A stretch of DNA of 64,000 bases, from the NCBI GenBank assembly GCA_032718475.1, contig JAUCBJ010000603.1, positions 25,470-89,469 on the forward strand. Direction: 5' to 3'. The notes beneath the pieces were generated by a model, which saw only the letters and a list, made by a program, of their open reading frames with translations, was not told the origin of the DNA and ran no database searches. The translations under genes and the position numbers were made by a program. This document shows, piece after piece, positions 31,658 to 42,759 of the stretch (the stretch's first letter is position 1; each line of letters opens with the position of its first letter). The DNA is from Nemertoderma westbladi. Its lineage: Eukaryota > Xenacoelomorpha > Nemertodermatida > Nemertodermatidae.

Positions 31658-31717
31658 CTTTTATCGGTGGCTGGCAGTCACAGTTTTGATAGTAGGGTGG
31701 ATGGGTAATTCTATTAC

Positions 31718-32552
31718 TGTGACGGGATCAGTGGATCCCAACCGGTATGTGGTTTATGTACGCGTCCCCGCCGTGTGAATGAAAAAGGGTTTGTTGTTGT
31801 TCCGATAATGTTGATGAATATAAAATATAGTATACTAGCAGGCAATACCCGAGGCATGTTACCCAGTATTTCCCGCTACCAGCATATGCCTACTGGAGTA
31901 CTGATACCGGTATAGGCCTACTGACGTACCGGTACCCAGTACTGGTACCGAACGTGAATTATACTTTTCGAAGAGTGGCCTATAACGACCGCTGGTTAAA
32001 GTTATACACACATGCCAAGTCCCAGCGCAATCCTTCTGCCCGTTTTGGAGGAGTTCGAACACAGAGAGAGAGAGAGAATTTGATTTTTATAGGTATAGAT
32101 AATGAGCAAACAGATAGCACAGTTGAAGTACAGAATGATCGGTAATATTGAATGTGATGGTGATGGCGGTTATGGTAATAGAATGTTACCGTACTGCCCT
32201 AACTGACTGAGCAACTGAGTAAACTGAATGTGTGATGAAACACCGACCGGTAATATACTACACTACATTGGCCTGTTACTTAGCTGATGCCTTCCTGTCC
32301 CCCCATTGGTTGATAACCCAATTCTCGGCTCCCACCTCTGTGGGAGTGTTTCCCCCTGGTTACTGTTACTTTCTCTCTCCCGGAGGCTTAACCTCTGACC
32401 TCCATTGTATACGGCCGTTTGGGGGTTCGTTGCCCCCGTTTATTGGGGGTGGTACGAGGTTGATTGGCAATCAACCTCGTGCTTCCCAATATTGCTCAAA
32501 GGCGCCGTCTCCCAACTTTATGGGGTGGTTAGCGGAATTGAATCCGCTAACA
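31718..32552 (-). repeat. element B 5' LTR with a 265-bp insertion
   Basis: Matches 18209-18778 over both halves, interrupted at 31835-32099. Followed by the TSD ATTGT (32553-32557). No tRNA-type primer site was recognisable next to its inner end, which reads GTAATAGAATTACCC on the minus strand. Confidence 0.92.
31835..32099 (+). mobile_element. short RTE-like SINE/LINE fragment inside the LTR
   Basis: Absent from the sister LTR, so a clean insertion. It starts CTAGCAGGCAATACCCG, contains GTTTTGGAGGAGTTCGAAC, then an (AG)n run and ends TATAGGTATAGATA, the layout of RTE-type 3' ends. It dates after the insertion of element B. Confidence 0.7.
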
Positions 32553-32557
32553 ATTGT

Positions 32558-33128
32558 TTTTTTATATTTACTACTTTATCTTCCAAACCCTCAACTGGTC
32601 CACGGACCTGGATATATTTTGGGCCAACTGCCTGAGCAGCTTGCCCATCTCCCACCGCCCTTGCTCCATCCACTCAACCGCTGGTGTGGGAGATGCCAAC
32701 GGAGTGGCTGGACGGCCCATCGGGCGATGGGGGACGACCCTTGCCCGAATGATTTATATTCATCGGGCTTACCGCCAACCTGTGATTCAGGGATTTGGCT
32801 ACTGGTGAAGGGAGTATTTGTACTTCCTAAAGGAAATCTAGAATCGGGTTCGAACAGTAAGGGAGCCTCCACTAATGGGGTAGACCACCTAGTTATCTCA
32901 GGCTCGTCTAGAATAGTGGGAAGCCTATCAGATTCGAATACTTGGGTGATTAACTCGGCAGATTTTAAATCTGTGCTCGCCAGTTCTCTTCTCACCGGAG
33001 GGGGCAAGTTGGGCAACTTGCGTCCTATGGGAGCTTGTCTACATCCATTTGAGGTGGATTTGTAACTCCTACATTCTGATTCTGTCGTCGTACCTTCATC
33101 TGAGGTGGTAATATTTGACTGAGAAGGC
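32558..33128 (-). pseudogene. element A leader and Gag N-terminus relic
   Basis: Minus-strand ORF 33016-32591, preceded by an ATG at 33048 whose frame meets a stop after seven codons, implying an indel. Pro/Ser-rich, with no domain recognised. The placement between the element A 5' LTR and the insertion point of element B makes it A's Gag start. Confidence 0.6.
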
Positions 33129-33684
33129 TGTTATTTGAGCTAGGCAATTGTGACTAGTCTTCCCCTCCGCTTACCTCAGTAATCAAGAAAGCCAAGAGAG
33201 TTACCGGTTATTCGTAAGTATTCTCCAAACATTAGCATTAATCAAATAGGTTACAAACCACAATATATTATAACAGCATAAAACAGTATATAGTATGTAG
33301 TGGCAGCAGTGTCAACAGTCAAACAGTGCAAGTTTGATTATCAGTGAGAGCAAGTAAGTAAGTTATTAGATTGGCGTTCTATGATCTCTCTGGCAGCTGA
33401 TGTTTCTGGGCAAAGTCAGAAAGTCCGAGTGTGTCAGGAAGTCACAGGCAGTGAAGATTTGCCGTATTGCGTCATTTTATGTATATCACAAAGGCAGGAA
33501 ATCGAAAATCGCGCTGATTGGCCGAAATATAACATGAGCTCTATGCATAAATAAACAGCTGGCAGATTTCGTCATTTGCAACTCAAAACCAAAACAGACG
33601 CTAGAGGGCATAAGCCTATAAATTCTATAGTGCTATAAAATAATGCTGGCACTTTTAGAGTAGTTCGCGAATTGCACAAAAACA
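33129..33684 (-). repeat. element A 5' LTR
   Basis: Direct repeat of 6859-7411, in the same orientation and 26 kb away, with several substitutions and small indels (for example an extra ACCGG near 33203). Confidence 0.8.
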
Positions 33685-34678
33685 TTTTTGCCGCAAAAGC
33701 TTTAACACATATGCTAAGGCTTCGCTCACTTCGTGGCACGCCCCACAATAAATTAATTAGCTGCGTAGCAGTACAAATACATTGGTTTATGATTAAAGTT
33801 GATTAGCATTGTATTCACTAACATTTATCAATAATGAAAATTAGATACCCAAAATTAGTAAAGAATTAATTGTTGTTAATATCTATGGAACATGTTTTCC
33901 TATTTTGAGGATCTAACTACAGCTTGGAAGGAGAGAGATAAACTTGGGTTTGTTTGCAGTAGGACGTTGAGGATCTAACTACAGTTTGGAAGGAGAGAGA
34001 TAAACTTGGGTTTGTTTGCAGTAGGACGAATTTATTAAATGTTGTTGCTCGAGACTGCGAAAAATAGGTAATCCGATAGATAGCCAAGAAAGTAGAGAGT
34101 TTCTCAATATCAATCTGAATGGATTTTTAATTGAAAAATCCCTTTTACTTGAAACAATTACCTTTTTCTCACTAATATTTTTACAAATGAGTGAATAAAT
34201 CTAACATTGTTTTACTAATATTCCAGAAATTAGTTAAAAAAAGTAAAAAATTAGTTAAAAGAGTCTTTTTTTTAACAAATTTTTAAATTAGTTAAAGAAA
34301 ACTTATTTAAACTAAATAAATAACTAAATAACTACATAAATTCGTGTAAAAATCAACCAATCAGATAGAATTAGTTGAATTTCGCTAAACTGAAAATTAG
34401 TGAAAAAAGTGATAATAAGTTTATTAATTCAATAAAAGATAAATCAATAAAATGTGCAGAGAACGCGGAGCACGGAAGGGAACCCCTTTAAATAATTAAA
34501 TTAGGGGATATTAATGTAGGGGGTATATCGCAATGTGGACGCTATGGATAAAATATTATCACAAGCGGCTTAAATTAGTTCTGATCAGTAGAATTCAAGA
34601 CATTCGAAACAGACTGGTGCTCAATATTCGCATGATGGTAGATCAGAGTGCAATCACGATGATATGCGAATAGGTCTG
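33685..34678. repeat. 62-bp tandem duplication in otherwise featureless AT-rich DNA
   Basis: 33905-33966 and 33967-34028 are nearly identical copies containing GGAAGGAGAGAGATAAACTT. The rest of the interval has no ORF or motif I can support. Confidence 0.7.
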
Positions 34679-34948
34679 AGACCGCAGCACTCCATTTTCT
34701 CGGACAGTGCAGCACTCCACTTTCTCGGACAGTGCGGCAATCCATTTTCTCGGACAGTGCGGCACTCCACTTTCTCGGATATTGCAGTACTCCACTTTCG
34801 CGGACAGTGCGGCATTCCACTTTCTCGGAAAGTGCAGCACTGCCCTGTCCGAGACAGTGCAGCACTCCACTTTCTCGGACAGTTCAGCACTCCACTTTCT
34901 CGGACAGTGCAGCACTCCACTTTCTCGGACAATGCAGCACTCCACTTT
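34679..34948. repeat. 25-bp minisatellite (CAGCACTCCACTTTCTCGGA)
   Basis: About eleven copies of a 25-base unit with small variations; one copy is inverted (CTGTCCGAGACAG near 34850). Several overlapping ORFs on both strands are by-products of the repeat. Confidence 0.92.
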
Positions 34949-36033
34949 ATTTTATTACTTCTACTAACAGAAGAACTTCTGATAATTCCAGCACCAATCT
35001 CGAAGGAAAAGGGCATTAATTTTGCAATATTGCATATACTATTACAACTCAGTAAGTTGGCATACAGTTTGTATCATTATACTACTATTGGTTGTATTCT
35101 CGAAATTATACACTCCAGCCAATGTTGCTTTTACAAAGACTACATTAAAGAATATGCACATGCAGTAGCCGAAACAATGTAGTACTGTAATTGGTGATAT
35201 AAACATTATATTTTACTCTGTCCTGATTTGATTTTACCTTTTACTGTGTGGTGTGCATTACTAGCGGTCATATATTGAACTGGTTGTGTAAATATGTTGG
35301 TGTTATACGGTTTTAAGAATATTCGATTTGTAGAATGGTTTTTCCGTACATATTATATTAACTAACATCAATAACAACCATTACCACAAAAAGCGTACAC
35401 TTTAAATATCCCACCACGTCTCCAAACACCAACATAAACAGTGTTAAATTAAATAATAACTTTTATTCCTAAAATTCCATTTCGTTGTTTAGCTGAAGTC
35501 AAAGGTATTAAGAGGTCAAATGTACTTTTTCTTCAGCGGGAGAAAAGGAGTGCCATAGAGACACAAGTTCAAATTTAAACACATTACTTTATTTAGGGAA
35601 AATAAACTACTATCCTGTTATTTCACGGGACCTCCGCAGGTCGATTGAACCCGGATCAAATATTTAAACTTATACGTTTTTTTTTTGGAAAAGATATGCC
35701 ATATGAAGACAAAAGAAACAATTCATTAATGTGTTTGAAGCGAATTTATTATCGCCTTTGTAAAGTTTTATAAACCAGAAACTAGAATATAAATGATAAA
35801 TTTTCTACAAATTTGTGAGAGAAGTTAGTGAGAAAATATGAAAATAGAAATTTCTGGTAGAAGGAAATTTAAGAATAAAATTACAAATTACAAGAAAAAC
35901 AATGTCCTTTTAACACATCAAGGGGTCAGACGGAAAAAAGCTATTTGTTATTAATGTAATAAATATGGATGGTATTTTTCTCTGTATTAGCAATAAACAC
36001 TACCCTGTACTGTCCGTTGTGTACTCCTACCCA
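34949..36033. other. no gene recognised; 3' flank of the natterin-like gene
   Basis: AT-rich. AATAAA on the minus strand near 35744-35749 could serve as a distant polyadenylation signal for the gene at 36034-37038. Nothing else is supported. Confidence 0.5.
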
Positions 36034-37038
36034 CTAACACGCCCTCAACTGTTTGACATAATCGTAAGAAACTCTAGCACCACTGGACGTTTTTTCTATA
36101 GTCTGGAACTGGTTAGCTTTGACATTAAATGGCCCATACTTCCCGACAGCCTGTTGGAGGATAACTTTTGTATGGGGTGGAACCGCAGCGCAAACTTCGA
36201 TTGTTGTTTCCAGAGACCAGGTCTTAGATGAGGTTGCTGACCACTCCATACCAATTGAGGAAGTCACACTGGCAGAGAAAACTTTCTTAAACCCACCTTC
36301 GACAGTGACTTCGGTACCAATAGATATTGTGTATGAGTGTTCATTAGTAACACTCGTTCCTACAGTCTCCGAGTACTTGCATGACCCTTCACCTGAGCTT
36401 TGCGTGTTGTCGAGGCTGCAAACTGTTACCCAGAAATCGATGGCACCCCAGTCTTCCTTTGTACCAATCTTCCAACCATGGAACTCAGTGTAGCTGGGAT
36501 CGTAATGATCAAAGGACGCTACATTCACTTTCCCTTTTTCGGCCGACGGATGAGCCGTGATGTATTTAAAATGATTTTTCTCCGATTGAATCCATAGTGT
36601 GTCTTCATTAACATTGATGTACATTTTCCATTTCTGATTATCATTTGTTATAGAAAGAGCGTCTCCCTTCACACAATTGTTGCCATAGACGCATACTATC
36701 TCAGGATGGCGTTCCAAATATTTTCCTCGAGCCGTTTTTATTGATACACGATTATAGCCCTCTGGGAGGAATGTTACTTCGTATCTCTCATATCCCGTCA
36801 CACAGTTACTACATTTATTATACAGGAACAAATCGTCATTTGAGGCGGATACGAGTTTTTCATGGTGGGAGATTAAAATGATTTTATCATCACCAACGTT
36901 CAAGGATCCTGAGGCGTCGGCATTCCCAATATGGAACCGCCACAGTTGTTTTTGGCTGGTTACTGGAACTGACCCTTGTGGAGCTCCGAATCCAGGCGCA
37001 AATAAGCCGATTAGTATGAAAGCAAAAATATTGTGCAT
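36034..37038 (-). CDS. natterin/aerolysin-like secreted pore-forming protein, 334 aa
   Basis: Single open frame. Residues 1-19 form a signal peptide (hydrophobic LIGLFAPGFG). Residues about 25-190 look like a beta-trefoil or fascin-like lectin domain (KTARGKYLE-type strand repeats, Trp-rich, KIGTKEDWGAIDFW at the boundary). Residues about 200-334 resemble the aerolysin/ETX-MTX2 fold of natterin-like proteins: alternating Ser/Thr strands around TEVTVEGGF, then an amphipathic Ser/Thr-rich segment, and a late VPPHTKVI strand usual in this family. Such proteins bind surface glycans and insert as oligomeric pores, used in defence or venom. The assignment is by fold-like pattern, not alignment. Intronless over the coding part, with a small Cys set. 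It looks intact; upstream sequence shows no clear core promoter, so a 5' non-coding exon is possible. Confidence 0.7.
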   Translation of the reverse strand: MHNIFAFILIGLFAPGFGAPQGSVPVTSQKQLWRFHIGNADASGSLNVGDDKIILISHHEKLVSASNDDLFLYNKCSNCVTGYERYEVTFLPEGYNRVSIKTARGKYLERHPEIVCVYGNNCVKGDALSITNDNQKWKMYINVNEDTLWIQSEKNHFKYITAHPSAEKGKVNVASFDHYDPSYTEFHGWKIGTKEDWGAIDFWVTVCSLDNTQSSGEGSCKYSETVGTSVTNEHSYTISIGTEVTVEGGFKKVFSASVTSSIGMEWSATSSKTWSLETTIEVCAAVPPHTKVILQQAVGKYGPFNVKANQFQTIEKTSSGARVSYDYVKQLRAC

Positions 37039-37404
37039 TTTATAATATGTGTCGCTGATATGGTTCGTATCTTACGATATGGGTAGTATCTGTGTAAGTC
37101 GCTGATATGGTTACTATCCTAAAGTATTTAGTACTGTAGTAGTTATTGTATGTGATATGGATGGCTTTACAGAGCTGTGGGATGCCACTACTGTCATGGA
37201 CACAGTGGCATCCCAAGCGAGTAGATAATGGCGATTCGAAGGTGCTAGGTTCACACCTTCCACACATTTACTGTTGCCCAGTGGTTCCATGGCCGAATGC
37301 CTAGCAATTACAGTATATCGTTGACCATAGCGTGTATGTGATGATGTTTTGCATTATGCTTACAGGGTAGACATCGAAGATTAAGTAAGTCTCAAGATAT
37401 TAGG
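37039..37404. other. 5' flank of the natterin-like gene
   Basis: GTCGCTGATATGGTT occurs twice (about 37051 and 37100). An inverted GGATGCCACTACTGTC / CAGTGGCATCCC pair lies near 37180-37215. No ORF is supported. Confidence 0.4.
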
Positions 37405-37818
37405 ACAATTGCGACCCGTTCAATTGCGACCCATGATTTTTATTTCAAAACATGGGTCGCAATTGACCGGGTCGCAATTGTCCGGGTCGCATTTGTCCGG
37501 ATCCAGATAAAAAGATGTAATGTATATCATTGATAAATATCATTGTATATCATTGATAAATATCATTGTATATCATTGACAATTGCGACCCGGACAATTG
37601 CGACCCATAATTTTTATTTAAAAACATGGGTCGCAATTGGCCGGGTCGCAATTGTCCGGGTCGCATTTGTCCGGATCCAGATAAAAAGATGTAATGTATA
37701 TCATTGATAAATATCATTGTATATCATTGATAAATATCATTGTATATCATTGACAATTGCGACCCGGACAATTGCGACCCATAATTTTTATTTAAAAACA
37801 TGGGTCGCAATTGGCCGG
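37405..37818. repeat. 177-bp tandem repeat with internal inverted repeats (CAATTGCGACCC)
   Basis: About 2.3 copies. Each unit has CAATTGCGACCC and its complement GGGTCGCAATTG flanking an AT-rich loop (18-20 bases), followed by further GGGTCGCAATTGTCCG steps and an ATATCATTGATAA sub-repeat. Confidence 0.9.
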
Positions 37819-39439
37819 ACTCCAAGTCTCAACAGGGCTCCACATTGGAATTAGTTTAGGGCTACATAATCATACAATGGTACACGGATTGTTATGGATG
37901 AGTGTTGTTGAGCTTCAATCCTAATTGTATACAGATATCGGTTTTCAAACTAACAACATGCAAAGCTCTAAAAACACCATTCTGTCCAATTGACTTAATG
38001 TCTGTTGATGGCTCTGTAGATGGCTCTGTAATTTCTTGGAAACAATCATTGCCCAGGTAGTTTACGTATCATCTTAAAATTCTCCCAGAGTGAGCGAGGC
38101 CCCCTCAGGGAATTCTAATAGGATTCCCACTCGCTGTTATGAGTTTGATTGCATTCCAACGATTCTTGTACAATAGTCCGCTAAAACGAAGTCTAACAGT
38201 CACCTAGAAGGGTGATTAATTTGTGCGCTGAGTGCTGATTAATTATAAAACTGAACACTGAAAACTAAACCCACTGACACAACTTGGATTTTAGTGTATC
38301 ATTTTCCAATTATGCCCAAAGTATGACGACATATTTCTAGTGTGGTCCCCCTAGAATTATCCTCCCCAGCAGAGGAAAATCCAGTACTTATTTAGCTACC
38401 ACTCAAGGATGCAAGGCAAAGAGATGCACCTGGTAAGTCCTTTTAAATAAAAAATGTGCCAAAAGTGCCAAAATAAAAATGCCCTTGCCCCCTCTGTAGG
38501 AAAACTCATTTTGTGCCCCAGTTGAGACCCTATTTGCACTTCCTAATACTTTGGTGTGGTCAGGGTTCCTTTTTCGGAATCAAATGATTACAGCAACTGC
38601 ATTACAGCTGTTGTCTTAACTGCATCTGTAAAGGCAGGGCATCGTATCGGTCGCTCAGCTGCTGTGCAAAACTGGATCTCTCTGTGTTGTTGCAACAGTG
38701 ATTTCCAGTCATGCAGTGGTAAGGCAGATTTTTTAGTTCCACCAACACAGAGATTTACCTTATCCACAACAAAGCGATGAACTCTTGAGAAGGGGCGACG
38801 TGTAAATGCCATGCAGTCTTTAATAGAGTTCCAGTATTTATTAGGAAGCAGAACATGATTAATGTGAGGATTGATTCAGACTTGCATTAAAGTCAAAAAG
38901 GAGAGTTAAGATTGGATGTTGATACATTCCATAAATAGCTGCTTGTAGAGGCTGTGCTATAAATTTTCCACCGCTTCTGATGTGACAACACTAGTGAATG
39001 AAAGCACACAACCAGAACCAACTTAGGAAACTTTATAGAATGTCTTCCAGAACATGATATATGGCAACCAATGCTGTGGTTGGTGATTTGGTTTATTTCG
39101 TACAAACCTACATTTTATTTGTTTTAATCAATTAAATTGAAATAGTAAAATTGCACAAATTGTACAAGGGTAAGTAAGCATTAAATAAAAAGGAATCAAA
39201 GCACAGATAGTTAATTACATAGCAATATATATGGTACATGTACATGTGCTGTTGGATTGGATTCATCATTAGACTAGTCCAAACAGGTTCACCATTAGCT
39301 GGGTGGGTCCGAATGGAACCCTTTCACAATCTGGCTTTCCTAGTAACCCAATGTTTGGGCCAGAAAATTCACCAGGAAAGGGGTTTTGAAAAATGTCGCC
39401 CACTCTCTCTTCTGCATAAGGGGTTTGTATGATGTTGTT
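37819..39439. other. no gene recognised
   Basis: Mixed unique sequence. The overlapping 74-aa frames at 38556-38812 (both strands) have coding-like composition (CVGGTKKSALPLHDW on the minus strand) but no family I can name; possibly a transposon relic. Confidence 0.4.
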
Positions 39440-39850
39440 GGCTTGATAGTACCAGTACTCTTATATGGGAGTCCATGCTGGGCTCTAACTAGAGTAATGC
39501 TGCGCCGTGTTCATTGTGTCAAGTACAATGAACACATCTCCAATCAGACTCTATACATCATTTGAGGTGTTTCATTAGTCTCCCCTAGCTTGACACTTGA
39601 ACGGAACCGACTCCGCTTTGCAGTAAATTGCTTTCGCCATGAGGACCAGCCAGTGCATATAATCTTGTGCTTTGGCGGCCTCATGGAATGAATAAGCATG
39701 TTGGACAGCCCAGTTGTTTCTTGAGACGCATCTAAAATGACACTGGCCTTGAAGATGCGGATAATCTTGCAAATGTCACGGGTGATAGGCAATTGTTTAC
39801 GGTTTGTCGTTGAACAGTTTGTCGACAAGCCGACACAGAATTCTTAATAT
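39440..39850 (+). mobile_element. LINE copy 1: 3' end fragment, degraded
   Basis: Plus-strand match to the end of the LINE ORF at 41149-42759: same VPVLLYG-SPCWALT opening, then GVSLVSP, RLRFAV and CFRHEDQPVH blocks in broken frames, ending near the same NS-stop. 5'-truncated. Confidence 0.8.
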
Positions 39851-40149
39851 ATACGTAATAACTATTTACAAAATTGTGTTGTGTAAAGTAATACTTTACA
39901 GTGTGATGATCCGAGTGCTTTGTTACACGAACGAACGTTAGTGAGTGAGTGAAAATAAAGCCACGAGGATCAGAACACTGTAAAGTACTTTGCAACAAGT
40001 ATGTATGTAGTTTTATTCCAAAATTTTAACATTACGAAATGATTGTACATATACATTATAAGTGATAGAAACTGCTCAAATTATATTAGTTGCTGTATAA
40101 TAAATAAAAATGTAAAAATGACATAAATTATAGATTATAAGTTAGTAAA

Positions 40150-40560
40150 AAAACGCGAGTAAAAATATCGAGTGTTTAAAAATCGAGAGTAAAAATATTG
40201 CATTTTGCGTGAGCATTTTATTTAGAATTTTGGGACAATATTGCAGTGCAGCATGGGTTACTAATAATATAAAAAATATATATTTATAATTTATAATATA
40301 ATTTATTAAATTAAATTATAATAATTTATTTAATTATTTATAGTAAAAAAATCGAGTGTTGGAAAATATCGAGAGTAAAAATACCGAGTGTTGTAAAATA
40401 TCGAGAGTAAAAATATTGAGTGTTGAAAAATATCGAGAGTAAAAATATCGAGTGTTGAAAAATATCGAGAGTAAAAATATCGAGTGTTGAAAAATATCGA
40501 GAGTAAAAATATCGAGTGTTGAAAAATATCGAGAGTAAAAATATCGAGTGTTGAAAAATT
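40150..40560. repeat. 32-bp AT-rich array (TATCGAGAGTAAAAATATCGAG)
   Basis: From 40345 about seven near-identical copies of a unit around ATCGAGTGTTGAAAAATATC; degenerate copies with an AT-rich interruption extend back to 40150. Confidence 0.9.
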
Positions 40561-40818
40561 TATAAATTTAGAACATTACCTGTCAGGCAATTATTATTAA
40601 ATAAATATCACCTATTGTTTACGTGGAGACCATGACAGCGTAACTTTACAGCTCGCTGTCTGGATATTACATAACCAATACAATACTAAATGTACAGGCC
40701 AATACAATGCTGTAATGTCCTCTAAAGTTGTCAAGTGCTATATAACAACTCGGTGTTAATACTAACGGCGTTGAGTAATGTTACAATTTTGGAATAAAGT
40801 ATATATAATGCAGCTGCA

Positions 40819-41148
40819 ATGCAGCACGCTGATCTTAGTAGTAGTAGTCATAAGGCCCAGAAAGAGTCCCGACTCAAACAGACTACAGCGGCCAAGAATG
40901 CAGTTAAGGCTGCATCTAGGTCCCTGAACAGGCAGTACTCTGTTAATCTACAGGAGCTAATAAACCAACAGGTTGATGCCATCAATGATGCTGACGACAG
41001 CAGGCAATCATCTCAGGCATGGTAATCGATCAATCTGCTTACTGGGCGGAAAAGCCAACCAACCACCAAGGTTAAGGCTGAATCACCAGCCGATCGCCTC
41101 AATGGTTGGAAAGCCCACTTTGAAAAGCTCCTCAATAATGACAGGGTA
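40819..41148 (+). pseudogene. LINE region upstream of RT, frame-shifted
   Basis: The 68-aa frame 40819-41025 is the usual Ala/Arg/Gln-rich linker preceding RT. It stops after SSQAW and continues in another frame (TGRKS, then LNGWKAHFEKLL) into the ORF at 41149. One indel near 41022 explains this. Confidence 0.65.
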
Positions 41149-42759
41149 TTGCCTGATAACTTTATAGAAGTAAAAGTGTCTGAGTCTGTACTCTCAGATA
41201 TTCCCATTGGCGATATCTCCTTTGCAGAAGTGAAGGCTGCTCCAAAGAGCATTAAGACCAATCGTGCCAGTGGAGTAGATGGTGTTCCCCCTGAGGTCTT
41301 TAAAATACCCGAGTGTTTAAAGCTCATCTATCCCATCATAGTAGACATGTACCGAACAACAAGAGTCCCACAAGAAATGAAAACAAATAAGTTGGTGCCA
41401 GTTCCCAAGAAGGGCAACCTAACACTCTATGGTTCTTTTGGGGGAATCTCATTGATCTCGATTGCTGCAAAGCTATACAATAGGATTCTATTAAATCGCA
41501 TCAGTGATCCCATAGAGAGACTGCTCCGTGGAAATCAGAATGGGTTCCGTAAAGGTCGTGGGACCATGGAGCCCATTTTGGCACTTAGAAGGATAATTGA
41601 AGAATTATCAAAAAAGAAAGACAGGCATCTGGCTGTTATCTTTGTTGACTTCTTCAAGGCCTTTGATTCAGTCTCTCGCTCACGTATGTTCAGCATACTT
41701 TCATTATATGGGATTCCTGATGAAATTATTGCAGCAATCAGATCAGTATACGATGGTTCGACAACATTTGTGTCTACTGTTGACGGTGACACAGAACCAT
41801 TTGAAGTGTTATGGGGCGTCCTCCAAGGAGACACACCTGCACCATTCTTGTTCATTATTGTAGTTGACTATGTTCTACGCATCTCCTTAGATCATCATAA
41901 TGATGATGGGGTGATGATAACTCCACCTACTGGCTCCAGAAGTCGAGGAAATCCTGCCAAGTACCTAACTGATCTAGACTTTGCTGATGAATTAGGAGTA
42001 CTCTCAGAATCATTAGAGGGAGCCCAACGGCTCCTCAGCTCGTTAGAACATGCTGCTTCTAGTGTTCGTCTTTTTATTAACCCCAGAAAGACCAAAATTC
42101 TGACAGTTAACTTTGAAAGTCCTCAGCAAGTCTCTGATCGGATGAGCATAAGCTCAAAGAATGGTATGCTTGAGCATGTGGACGACTTCTGTTACCTGGG
42201 ATCATGGATCCGGAAGTCAGGTGAGGACCTTCGAATACGTAAGGGAAAGGCATGGGCAGCCTTGAATAGGCTTTCCAGGATTTGGAAGTCACCGAGAATT
42301 AATCTGAAACTTAAGGTCCGATTATTTAGAGCAGCAGTAGTTCCAGTACTCCTCTACGGGAGTCCATGCTGGGCTCTAACTGCTGAGGACACCAAATCTC
42401 TGGATGGCACATTCACAAGAATCCTACGCCGGGTTCAATGTTTCAAGTACAATGCACACATCTCCAACCAGACACTATATAACATTGGAGGTGTCTCATT
42501 GGTTCCCCCAGGCTTGACACTAGAACAAAATCGCCTCCGCTTTGCAGGACATTGCTTTCGCCGTGAGGACCAGCCAGTGCATAATCTTGTACTTTGGCAG
42601 CCTCATGCAGTGAATAAGCATGGTGGACAGCCCATGACTTTCTTGAGACGTATCTTAAAGGACACTGGCCTTAAAGATGTGGATGATCTAGCAAATGTCA
42701 TGGGTGATAGGGAGTTGTGGCGGTGCAATTTTGTTGACAAGCCGGCACAGCATTCCTAA
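41149..42759 (+). pseudogene. LINE reverse transcriptase, 536 aa, active-site change
   Basis: Long open frame with RT blocks in order: the region leading to VPVPKKG, the ISLISIAAKLYNRIL block, the NGFRKGRGT block, FVDFFKAFDS (first catalytic Asp), GVLQGDTPAP, LDFADELGVL, and the C-terminal VPVLLYG and LRRVQ blocks. The catalytic F/Y-A-D-D reads FADE at residues 278-281, so the second catalytic Asp is Glu. With the missing endonuclease this copy is expected to be inactive. The ATG at 41149 is internal to the original protein and is not a native start. Confidence 0.85.

Larger units (their letters stand above)
18209..32552 (-). mobile_element. element B: 14.3-kb Bel/Pao retrotransposon with accessory ORFs
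   Basis: Flanked by LTRs 18209-18778 and 31718-32552 and by the TSD ATTGT. Order on the minus strand: 5' LTR (right), coiled-coil ORF (31657-30258), Gag with a long extension (30162-28.5 kb), protease-RT-RNase H-integrase (to 23372), minisatellite region, exonuclease-like ORF (22091-20802), zinc-knuckle ORF (20415-19483), hairpin-rich 3' UTR, polypurine tract, 3' LTR. Known Bel/Pao elements usually have a single gag-pol frame and are about half this size. The LTRs differ at about a dozen sites by eye, so the insertion is fairly young. Confidence 0.92.
6859..33684 (-). mobile_element. element A: old Bel/Pao retrotransposon split by two later insertions
   Basis: Two long direct repeats (6859-7411 and 33129-33684), both starting TGTTATTTGAG, are its LTRs. 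Its own sequence is in three parts: 6859-7608, 14745-18208 and 32553-33684, about 5.3 kb in total. The coding order on the minus strand runs from right to left: gag, zinc knuckles, protease, RT, then the start of RNase H. The Gypsy element interrupts it between RT and RNase H, and element B interrupts it in gag. Removing the Gypsy element and one copy of its TSD leaves pol in frame at the junction. The integrase is absent, so A is an internal-deletion derivative. Its LTRs differ more than those of the two inserted elements, including several indels, consistent with being the oldest. I could not find a TSD for A. Confidence 0.85.

Noticed and set aside
32232-33065. 277-aa plus-strand ORF
   Set aside because: Spans the element B LTR, the TSD and the element A gag in antisense; a chance frame. 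A related frame (18458-18805) lies in the sister LTR.
34575-35182. Six overlapping ORFs on both strands
   Set aside because: All are generated by the 25-bp minisatellite, whose variants avoid stops; no domain or codon bias.
38556-38812. Two overlapping 74-aa ORFs
   Set aside because: Possibly a transposon relic but no family recognised; not supported enough to list as a gene.
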